The notes under the pieces were generated by a model that did not search any database, was not told the origin of the DNA, and was given only the letters and a program-made list of their open reading frames with translations. The position numbers were made by a program, and so were the translations under genes. From contig CAMWWA010000050.1 of assembly GCA_947177825.1 (NCBI GenBank), forward strand, positions 1 to 8,130: a DNA stretch of 8,130 nt, written 5' to 3'. Positions 1 to 6,653 of this stretch are shown one piece after another. The stretch is from an uncultured Clostridia bacterium. GTDB lineage: Bacteria > Bacillota > Clostridia > Christensenellales > Borkfalkiaceae. Position 1 is the first letter of the stretch; the number at the start of each line of letters is the position of its first letter.

Positions 1-1352
1 GAGAGCAAAACAACACCCAACAATGCTATAGCTTGCCCGAGCCAATACCACAACGTCGGGACATAAGAACTATAAACAATTAAAAGTGTGTCCGCTAACA
101 GAAGGGATATGATTATGATTTCTTTCCATATATTTACTTTGATTAGAGAGTATTTTTTCGTTGTTATTATCCTAATAACGGTAAGCGCTACATAGCCTAA
201 CAAACTTGCATATAAAGCGCCGATTAAACCGAATAGCCACACCAATAATACGCAAAAAGCAGTATTAACTATTGCCCCCACTAACGTTGAAACCATAACC
301 ATATTGGTTTTCATGTTAGCTCCGTAGAAAGCTCCGAAAAATGAAGCATAACAGCTTACTACCGCAGTAAAAATAGCCAAGGCTGAATACGGCCAGGCTT
401 CGTAAAATTCCCCCTGCAATAAAAAGCGTGAAAGAAAGGGCAACAATAATAGTATTGCAAAAGCTACAAGTTGTATAAATAAACTATAAATTTTGAATAT
501 TTTTGTGTTAAATTCACCTTTATCTTTATCTGTAAGCGAGTTAACTGTTGATATCGTCCACGCCTGTAAAAAAATCGTGCCGAAAATATTCACTATCGTA
601 GCTATTTTTGACGAGGAAATGTATAATCCTGTAGCAGAACTATCAATGAAGCCAATTATTATATATCTGTTAACAACCTGAATAAACCACCAACAAACTG
701 CATTCGGTATCAATGGTAACGCATACTTTAACATTTCTTTCAATAAAGCTTTATCAAAAGCTCGAAATGAAAAGCTTTTATACATTTTACCGGCAAAGAA
801 CATTATAAGAACCGAACATAGATATGCAATAGACATGGAAAGTAAATATCCGAATATGCCTAACCTTTGCCAATAAACAAAAATTGCCGTTGCCGCCGCC
901 AACAGCAGAGCTTGTACTATACCGCTAGCCGCATAAGTTTTAATATAGCCGTTACCTCTGATATACTGTCCAAAAACATTAGAGAGCGCATAACTTACGT
1001 ACAAAACGACGAACATAATGCACTCCATCGTTGATAATTTGACGGTTGCAATAAGCGAACCGGCAATTATAAGCACCAAACCTGAAAGGACCACAACCAT
1101 TGTGGAAGATAGAACTGCTTTCCTATCCACGTCTTTGCGCATACAAAAACGAAAAACAGCATCTTGCAGGCCCAAAGTAAAAACGGGTATTAACAGCTCT
1201 GCAAGACTCGCAATTGATTCTGCACTGCCATAATCTTCCGTACTTAAAGCTATAGTCAATATAGGCATCAGAAAAAACTGAATTATCTTTACACTAAACT
1301 GACCGATTGCAAAGATTATTGTATTTTTGGCTAAATTACGATACTCGCCCAC
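1..1352 (-). CDS. wzx: Wzx-like polysaccharide flippase, 3' end cut by window edge
   Basis: Translating the minus strand from a GTG at 1352 gives 450 uninterrupted codons that run off the window at base 1. The product is a polytopic membrane protein of the MOP/MATE-like polysaccharide exporter group. It should flip undecaprenyl-linked oligosaccharide units across the cytoplasmic membrane. It opens with the usual KNTIIFAIGQF-type N-terminus (residues 9-19). The family signature around residues 208-265 is clear: a LKYALPLIPN segment, then WWF, NRYIIIGFI and the closing LQAW. Many relatives have Asp-Arg where this has Asn228-Arg229. Family members are usually about 470-500 aa, so only the last few dozen residues should be missing. 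The start is well fixed: an in-frame TGA lies two codons upstream (1358-1356) and GGGGTG sits 4 nt before the GTG. The gene overlaps the end of the polymerase by 17 nt, which suggests translational coupling. Family assignment is firm; the substrate is unknown. Confidence 0.9.
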   Translation of the reverse strand, partial: MGEYRNLAKNTIIFAIGQFSVKIIQFFLMPILTIALSTEDYGSAESIASLAELLIPVFTLGLQDAVFRFCMRKDVDRKAVLSSTMVVVLSGLVLIIAGSLIATVKLSTMECIMFVVLYVSYALSNVFGQYIRGNGYIKTYAASGIVQALLLAAATAIFVYWQRLGIFGYLLSMSIAYLCSVLIMFFAGKMYKSFSFRAFDKALLKEMLKYALPLIPNAVCWWFIQVVNRYIIIGFIDSSATGLYISSSKIATIVNIFGTIFLQAWTISTVNSLTDKDKGEFNTKIFKIYSLFIQLVAFAILLLLPFLSRFLLQGEFYEAWPYSALAIFTAVVSCYASFFGAFYGANMKTNMVMVSTLVGAIVNTAFCVLLVWLFGLIGALYASLLGYVALTVIRIITTKKYSLIKVNIWKEIIIISLLLADTLLIVYSSYVPTLWYWLGQAIALLGVVLL

Positions 1353-2868
1353 GATTCACCCCAACGCTCGATTTTACTGTAGGAACAAATAACACATTAT
1401 AAAGTATTTTTACGACAGCAAAAGTAAAAACCAAATATAACAAGTCTGTCATTGAAGCAAACACACTGCCTCTAGGCAATACAAAAAGATTATACACGAA
1501 AAACATAATTAAAGCTTTAACGTAAATTCTGCCGCTATCTTTATTTATACCTTTAAATCTTTTTATTAATTTGCCGAGAATATAACTGAATATAACTACC
1601 CCTATAAAACCAAACGCAACGTATGTTTCAGCAATAAACGAAGAGCCCATTCCGTGTCCGCTCAAATATAATTCCGGACTGACAGTATACGAAAGCCAAT
1701 GAGAAAAAGTATCGTGTTGGGTAAGATAATGCAATCCTTGTGCTGACGACGTAATGTTAGTACCTGTAATTATTGATATTATTTGTCTTATCAATACATT
1801 ATCTTTAATGGCATCACTTATCGGAGCAAATAAATATGCGCAGCCGCTTTTGGGAAACGCTTCTTTATAGTGAATTGTGTTGGCAATCGTGGAATCCGAT
1901 CCTCCGGTAGATACGCAGAAACTTTTAAGTATATCGAATAAAGACGAATTATTTGTGTTACTGCCTCCTCTTAACGTTTCCACGACATAAAAAAGTATAA
2001 TCATTAATAAGGCAAAAGCTATCAAATATAAGAAATGTTTGAATTTCAATTTCTTTTCATCATATTTGAAATAGCTGATGCAATACCAACAAATAAATAG
2101 AATAACCTGGGCAATTAATGCTCTGCGGCCTATAAATAGTTGCACCACACCTTCAACTAAAATAAAGGAAAACAAAATTGAAAGCATTTCAAATTTATTA
2201 GGGCGGCAAGCTAAATATAAGAAAGCAATGCCGATAAACATATAATTACCAATTTTAATTATCGGGTTTATATCAACATTCACCAAATATCCATCTGTAT
2301 ATGATAAATTCCCTTTGGTAACTACTATCTTTATTTGCATTATAAGTGCGCAAATAAAAGTTATAATATAAAGAACTCTCAATATTTTGCGCATTCTATG
2401 CATATGGCTAAATGCTCTCTTTTTTGTGAGTTCATCTTTATATTCAATTTTTTGTTTTACTTTTGTTGTATCATATCCAAGAAAAACCCCTAAAAGCGAG
2501 AAATAAAGTAGATTTGTAAACGTTAAATACTCTGCTCCTGTCAATTTCAATAATTTAAACGTTAAAAACTCGTCAATACTTCCACCGTCCATAACGACGA
2601 AAAGTTTTTGACCGAGTAAAAATATAAACATACATGCATAAAAGCAGAAAATTAAAAAATGCTTATTGATGCCAATAAGAAAAATCCAAATTATAATAAA
2701 TAAAAGCAAAAAGTAAACGTTCAAATACAAATAAAAATTGTACGAATAATCTTGAAATACCGAACCTAAATCAAGAAACAATTCAAAAATGAACGAAAAT
2801 AAAACGCATATCTTTACAAGTGACACTGCAATATGCTTTTTATTATTTAATCGCCCTGTCTGGTACAT
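1336..2868 (-). CDS. wzy: Wzy-like oligosaccharide repeat-unit polymerase
   Basis: This 510-aa, very hydrophobic protein has roughly a dozen predicted membrane spans, for example near residues 15-34, 44-66, 69-90, 164-180, 207-221, 228-245, 251-266, 279-297, 418-433, 450-464 and 474-494. A long polar loop lies between the spans, at about 298-405. That topology, the position beside a flippase and glycosyltransferases, and a GHGMGSSFIAETYVAFG motif (404-420) point to a polymerase joining lipid-linked repeat units on the outer face of the membrane. Arginines near membrane ends (Arg248-Arg249 and Arg466) are typical of the group, but primary sequence is poorly conserved in it. The ATG at 2868 overlaps the preceding GT4 gene by 22 nt. 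A GGAG (2883-2880) lies 11 nt upstream, a rather long spacing. The main alternative is an O-antigen ligase, which has similar topology. The flippase partner and the motif favour a polymerase. Confidence 0.8.
   Translation of the reverse strand: MYQTGRLNNKKHIAVSLVKICVLFSFIFELFLDLGSVFQDYSYNFYLYLNVYFLLLFIIIWIFLIGINKHFLIFCFYACMFIFLLGQKLFVVMDGGSIDEFLTFKLLKLTGAEYLTFTNLLYFSLLGVFLGYDTTKVKQKIEYKDELTKKRAFSHMHRMRKILRVLYIITFICALIMQIKIVVTKGNLSYTDGYLVNVDINPIIKIGNYMFIGIAFLYLACRPNKFEMLSILFSFILVEGVVQLFIGRRALIAQVILFICWYCISYFKYDEKKLKFKHFLYLIAFALLMIILFYVVETLRGGSNTNNSSLFDILKSFCVSTGGSDSTIANTIHYKEAFPKSGCAYLFAPISDAIKDNVLIRQIISIITGTNITSSAQGLHYLTQHDTFSHWLSYTVSPELYLSGHGMGSSFIAETYVAFGFIGVVIFSYILGKLIKRFKGINKDSGRIYVKALIMFFVYNLFVLPRGSVFASMTDLLYLVFTFAVVKILYNVLFVPTVKSSVGVNRGRVS
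1353..1362 (-). promoter_or_regulatory. Ribosome binding site deciding the GTG start of the flippase
   Basis: On the minus strand GGGGTG (1362-1357) is followed by 4 nt and then GTG at 1352. The in-frame stop TGA overlaps this site, so no longer start is possible. The next in-frame ATG (codon 29) would remove the conserved N-terminal helix. The site lies inside the last codons of the polymerase gene. Confidence 0.55.
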
Positions 2869-3947
2869 AAGTTTATTATCTCCATAAATTTGAGACTATA
2901 CTCTTTAATATCGAACCCTTTTTCTTTCGTAATCGCTACGGCATTTTCTACCCTTTTATGGTCGGCGTTTAAAATGCAATTAACCCACTTATCTTCACTA
3001 TCAATCGAAATAAATTCGATATTATCCAATACTGCACACTCAGTACTGACGTTATCGGATATGATGCACTTTATCCCGTTAGTCTGCGCTTCCAAAACAA
3101 CCATGGGTAAGCCTTCGCTTATGGATGGCAATAAAAGCATATCTATTCCGTTCAACAAAACGTCGATATCACTCCTTTCGCCTAAAACTATTACTTTATC
3201 TTCAATTTGTTTTTCAGATATTTCCAGTTTTAATTGTTCAATATCCCCGCCGCCAACTATCAGTAGCTTATAATTTTCAGGTAATTTTTTGATGATATTT
3301 AATGCAAAACCCAGATTCTTAACGGCACATATTCTACCGATACACGCTAATACAATTGTGTTGTCATCTACGCCGAATATACTTCTGGCGGACCTTCTGA
3401 ACTCTTCGGAAAAAGCATATCTATCACAATTTATTGCATTGGATAACACTTTTAAAGTACCGTCTTTCATATACTTTTTATTATAAAAATAATTTGCGGA
3501 ACTCTGTGAACAAGCAATACCAAAATCAAGATACGAATAAAATCTTTTTTCGTGCAACTTGTTCAACACTTCAAAAACAACCCTCTTAAGTTTGCTTCCT
3601 TCCTGTATTGAACCATGCGAATGAGTTATAATTTTTGCTCCGCTACGGCTAGCGTATTTCATTATAATAAGGTCGACTTTCGCCGTATTATTTATCCAGA
3701 CAACGTCAAATGAATTATTTTTAAAAAACTTTTTAACCGCTTTCTTGTACTTGAAATATTTTTTAAAAACGGGCAGTTTTACAATTTCAAATCCCAGTTC
3801 AAGAATTTCGTTATGATAAACACTATCATAGGTTTCAGCAACTGTAAACTGAACCTCAGATTTATCCGTATTCCTTAAAACGGTCATTATTACGTTAGAA
3901 ACGCCGCCGAATCCGGCGCCCAATCCACAAACCAATATCTTTTTCAT
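2847..3947 (-). CDS. GT4-family glycosyltransferase (EpsF/CapH-like)
   Basis: This 366-aa protein is of the usual length for a retaining GT-B glycosyltransferase and probably acts at the cytoplasmic face of the membrane. The N-terminal acceptor domain begins MKKILVCGLGAGFGGVSNVI, with the glycine-rich loop near residues 8-16. The C-terminal donor domain begins near residue 196. It carries IGRICAVKN (203-211), whose Arg205 and Lys210 are the usual donor-phosphate contacts. SEGLPMVVLEA (277-287) contains the Glu278 to Glu286 EX7E pair. The gene is fourth of the three-glycosyltransferase-plus-initiator series and most likely adds one sugar of the repeat unit; the sugar cannot be read from sequence. 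Its ATG overlaps the upstream GT2 stop by 4 nt (ATGA) and I see no Shine-Dalgarno sequence before it, so translation probably depends on ribosomes finishing the GT2. The resemblance to EpsF/CapH-type proteins is from memory of the family. Confidence 0.92.
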   Translation of the reverse strand: MKKILVCGLGAGFGGVSNVIMTVLRNTDKSEVQFTVAETYDSVYHNEILELGFEIVKLPVFKKYFKYKKAVKKFFKNNSFDVVWINNTAKVDLIIMKYASRSGAKIITHSHGSIQEGSKLKRVVFEVLNKLHEKRFYSYLDFGIACSQSSANYFYNKKYMKDGTLKVLSNAINCDRYAFSEEFRRSARSIFGVDDNTIVLACIGRICAVKNLGFALNIIKKLPENYKLLIVGGGDIEQLKLEISEKQIEDKVIVLGERSDIDVLLNGIDMLLLPSISEGLPMVVLEAQTNGIKCIISDNVSTECAVLDNIEFISIDSEDKWVNCILNADHKRVENAVAITKEKGFDIKEYSLKFMEIINLCTRQGD

Positions 3948-4897
3948 ATATTTGTTTTGTTAACTAATTTTTTCGATAATTTTAGCGATATAGCTACAGA
4001 CAATGCTGCGGCTTTACGCTTAAAGTCAATAAAACGTGAAAAAAGAATAAACGTTAAATTCTTTTTAATAATTTTTCTGTAATTACTTATTATATCCTCT
4101 TCACAAGTAGTCCCATATTTTATGGCACTTAAACAAAAAGCTAAATATCCTTTCATTAAATGTGCCTTGGCACGTTTTTTTAATCTACAGTCTGATAATA
4201 TATAATTTCTAACAGCTAAATCGTTGTAATGAATTGCCTTTACAACGCCTGCAGATGCCGAACTCATATTTTTGAAATAAAAATATCCATTATAAGAAAC
4301 TATATTAACAATTTTACAATGCGCAATATATTTATAAATAAAAAGCTGGTCTTCACCACTTCTAATATTTTTATCAAACGATATTGCGTTATTTTCTAAA
4401 ATCTCTTTTTTATAAAAATATCTGACTGCGCAATACAAATGATTATTTATAAGAAAATAAGGTAATATTTTTTTTTGTGTTAAAAATTTTATTTTATCTT
4501 TACTTATAGCTATAGGCACAGCCTCACCTGAAAACCCTTGCCAATCAAATCCCACCATATCTGCAGAATTTTTATTTATAGCTGATATACACACTTCCAA
4601 CATTCTTTCATCAACGCAATCGTCACTATCAACAAAAGAAATGTAAGTTCCTTTCGCCAATGACAGCCCGAAATTTCTTGTTTCAGAAACACCGCCGTTT
4701 TCTTTGTGAACAGCTATTACGTTATCGAATGTTTTTGAATAATCATTGCACAATTCAAAACTATTATCAGTACTGCCGTCATCAACTAGTATAACTTCAA
4801 AATTTTTATATGTCTGTGCCAAAAGGCTTTCCACACAGCGTTTCAAATATGACTCGGCATTATATACCGGCACGATTACGGAAACTAAATCATTCAT
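3944..4897 (-). CDS. GT2-family glycosyltransferase (cytoplasmic, GT-A fold)
   Basis: An inverting GT2 enzyme expected to transfer one sugar from a nucleotide donor to the growing lipid-linked unit. From the ATG at 4897 it is 317 aa. The N-terminus reads LVSVIVPVYNAESYL, followed by VDDGSTDNS (38-46) for donor binding, GGVSETRNFGLSLAKG (68-83), and the metal-binding DSDD (90-93). GED (181-183) fits the catalytic-base position. No clear membrane span follows, but residues 276-313 are strongly basic (many Lys/Arg) and may touch the membrane. A longer frame opens at a TTG at 4909. I prefer ATG 4897 because GAG (4907-4905) sits 7 nt ahead and the protein starts just before the conserved strand. 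It overlaps the preceding gene by 8 nt. Base composition is extremely AT-rich: the 60 bases from 4441 hold only 7 G or C, and a run of nine A occurs on the coding strand (4476-4468). Confidence 0.92.
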   Translation of the reverse strand: MNDLVSVIVPVYNAESYLKRCVESLLAQTYKNFEVILVDDGSTDNSFELCNDYSKTFDNVIAVHKENGGVSETRNFGLSLAKGTYISFVDSDDCVDERMLEVCISAINKNSADMVGFDWQGFSGEAVPIAISKDKIKFLTQKKILPYFLINNHLYCAVRYFYKKEILENNAISFDKNIRSGEDQLFIYKYIAHCKIVNIVSYNGYFYFKNMSSASAGVVKAIHYNDLAVRNYILSDCRLKKRAKAHLMKGYLAFCLSAIKYGTTCEEDIISNYRKIIKKNLTFILFSRFIDFKRKAAALSVAISLKLSKKLVNKTNI

Positions 4898-5954
4898 CAA
4901 CTTTCTCAAAATTCGTATTAAATTTCAATCTTTTAAACGGACTTAATATAAATCCCCATACGGTACCAAATCCATAAGCAAAATGTAATAATGGAAATAA
5001 GAACGGCAAGACAAAAAGAGCGCGCCACTCCTTGTAATCACTGCACGATTTAAACGTTAATAAAACGTCTATCAACAAATATAAACCTACTCCGCATATA
5101 AACGGCAGCCCTAGCCAGTTTGGAATTAAACCGGTAAAAGTAATTCCGAACAGCGCAGCGCAAGCAAGAGCAACCATAACAAAAACAAACGGTATATAAT
5201 GATACAAAGAAAATATTCCGGGTGATAATTTAGTCGTTATTCCTATCCATTTTCCATTACCGAATTTTTGCTTTAACATACCCTTCAAATTACTACGCGT
5301 CTGATACTGCGAGTAAATTTTATCCGACATGCAAATTTTATAGCCGTTTTTCCTTATGCGGTAATGTAGTTCATTATCCTCCGAACGTAACAATTTTTCA
5401 TTAAACAGTCCGGCTTTTTCAAAAACTTCTTTCTTGTAACACGCATGAGCAACAGTCTTGACATACTGCTTCTTTCCGGAATTACGATACTTCGCAACAC
5501 CGCTGCCGAACATAGAATTTTCAGCCATCAACAAAACTTTTTTTGAAAAGCTATCACCTTTAATTATATTTTCTCTTCTGCCTCCGCAAACGCATTCACC
5601 TTCGGCAATACATTGAACGTTCTCTGTAATAAAGTTTGAAGGTATTAACGCGTGGGCGTCGATTCGGATTATTACGTCACCTGAAGATTCCTTAATAGCA
5701 ACATTCCAACCAGCAGACTGTATGCGTTTAATATTGTCAAGTACCTTTATGCAATTAAAGCCGTTATCCGAAGATTTGAATTGTTCCATCAGCGATTTGG
5801 TATTATCCGTTGAATTACCATCCACTAAAATAATTTCCACTAACTCATGCGGATAATCCTGCTGAATGATATTATCAAATAAATTCCCTATGTTATCTTC
5901 TTCGTTGAAGGCTATTACACAAAGCGACACATTTATTCGTCCATTATCCTGCAT
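4890..5954 (-). CDS. ExoA-like membrane-anchored GT2 glycosyltransferase
   Basis: This 354-aa protein joins a GT2 catalytic domain to a C-terminal membrane region, the arrangement seen in succinoglycan ExoA-like enzymes. Visible motifs are VSLCVIAFNEEDNI (9-22), VDGNSTDNT (44-52) in the nucleotide-binding loop, IDAHA (98-102) in place of the usual DXD, and RSEDNELHYRIRKNGY (190-205), where Glu192-Asp193 fit the catalytic base. Residues 228-237 (KQKFGNGKWI) match a conserved segment before the membrane part. Hydrophobic spans follow near 253-275, 281-301 and 312-338. It likely adds the second sugar onto the undecaprenyl-linked product of the upstream transferase. The start ATG lies 12 nt after the previous stop, with GGTG (5962-5959) 4 nt ahead. 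This is the only gap between genes in the operon. The donor sugar is unknown. Base composition is intermediate between its two neighbours. Confidence 0.92.
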   Translation of the reverse strand: MQDNGRINVSLCVIAFNEEDNIGNLFDNIIQQDYPHELVEIILVDGNSTDNTKSLMEQFKSSDNGFNCIKVLDNIKRIQSAGWNVAIKESSGDVIIRIDAHALIPSNFITENVQCIAEGECVCGGRRENIIKGDSFSKKVLLMAENSMFGSGVAKYRNSGKKQYVKTVAHACYKKEVFEKAGLFNEKLLRSEDNELHYRIRKNGYKICMSDKIYSQYQTRSNLKGMLKQKFGNGKWIGITTKLSPGIFSLYHYIPFVFVMVALACAALFGITFTGLIPNWLGLPFICGVGLYLLIDVLLTFKSCSDYKEWRALFVLPFLFPLLHFAYGFGTVWGFILSPFKRLKFNTNFEKVDE

Positions 5955-5966
5955 AATTCACCAATT

Positions 5967-6653
5967 TTATTTCAATACTGCGAAAACAGTTTTAAACATC
6001 GTGCCGATATCGCGCCAGAACCCCTGCTTTTTTAGCGACTGCAGATTGTATTCCATCTTTTGCGGAAGCACGACCTCGACGTAAGTATCATCGACGTTTT
6101 CGGCGTCTTTTAAAAGTTCGTCCTCGTCCTTGAACTTAATGCTCGCTTCGCTGGTCACGCCAGCAGGCAACAGCAAGGTTGCAAGCATTTCGTCCGAATA
6201 CCTTTCCACGTATTTGGGAACTTCGGGACGGGTGCCGACAAACGACATAGTTCCGCGCCAGACGTCGATAAGCTGGCTGACCTCGTCCAAGCGGCATTTA
6301 CGGATAAACTTGCCGACTTTAGTAATTCGCATATCGTTGCTCACGGTTACCTGGCTGCCCATTTTATCGGCGTTGTTCACCATGGTCCTGAACTTAAATA
6401 TGCGGAATTTTTTGCCGTATTGCGTTACCCTCTCCTGCCTGAAAAACACAGGTCCGCGGCTGTCGATTTTTATTGCGATAGCCAGTATAACGAACACGGG
6501 CGAGAGCAAAAGAAGCATAAGCGTGGAAACGAAAAAATCAAAACAACGTTTCCAGAACAAACTGAAGTTTTTCTTCCTCAGCTTCTCGTAATACGGTCTG
6601 ACCGCCTCGTTCTGCATTTCGGGCGGTAATTTTTTCCACTTCTTAACCAACAT
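5967..6653 (-). CDS. Initiating phosphoglycosyl transferase (bacterial sugar transferase, PglC-like size)
   Basis: A monotopic phosphoglycosyl transferase of the bacterial sugar transferase family. It should move a sugar-1-phosphate from a UDP-sugar to undecaprenyl phosphate and so start the glycan. From the ATG at 6653 it is 228 aa, the compact PglC type without the multi-span N-terminal part of WbaP. A hydrophobic re-entrant helix spans about 40-63 with a Ser-Pro break at 51-52. KFRTM (87-91), RLDEVSQLIDVWRGTMSFVG (121-140) with the catalytic Asp123-Glu124 pair, and GTRPEVP (140-146) follow. Where WbaP/PglC relatives usually read GITGWAQ, this reads GVTSEASIKF (165-174), then an acidic stretch and a C-terminal amphipathic tail. 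A TTG at 6656 could lengthen it by one codon. I chose ATG 6653 because it forms TGATG with the aminotransferase stop and has AAGAGAA upstream. It is GC-richer than the genes downstream. Confidence 0.93.
   Translation of the reverse strand: MLVKKWKKLPPEMQNEAVRPYYEKLRKKNFSLFWKRCFDFFVSTLMLLLLSPVFVILAIAIKIDSRGPVFFRQERVTQYGKKFRIFKFRTMVNNADKMGSQVTVSNDMRITKVGKFIRKCRLDEVSQLIDVWRGTMSFVGTRPEVPKYVERYSDEMLATLLLPAGVTSEASIKFKDEDELLKDAENVDDTYVEVVLPQKMEYNLQSLKKQGFWRDIGTMFKTVFAVLK

Noticed and set aside
493..1233. Two short plus-strand open frames at 493-681 and 1018-1233
   Set aside because: The minus strand here is an unbroken flippase reading frame with family motifs; these are its complement.
1336..2868. 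O-antigen ligase instead of polymerase
   Set aside because: Topology alone cannot exclude it, but the GHGMGSSFIAETYVAFG motif and the adjacent flippase and glycosyltransferases fit a Wzy better, and a lipid A ligase would be out of place in a Gram-positive-like locus.
2890..3486. Two plus-strand open frames opposite the GT4 gene
   Set aside because: Both are antisense to conserved GT4 donor-domain motifs, are Ser/Ile-rich in the way shadow frames usually are, and lack start signals.
4897..4909. TTG start at 4909 for the second GT2
   Set aside because: ATG at 4897 is in frame, has a GAG at suitable distance and begins just before the conserved first strand; the TTG would only add four residues without its own site.
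6130..6591. A 153-codon plus-strand open frame opposite the initiating transferase
   Set aside because: Antisense to a confidently identified gene and without any family-like motif; explained by codon bias of the opposite strand.
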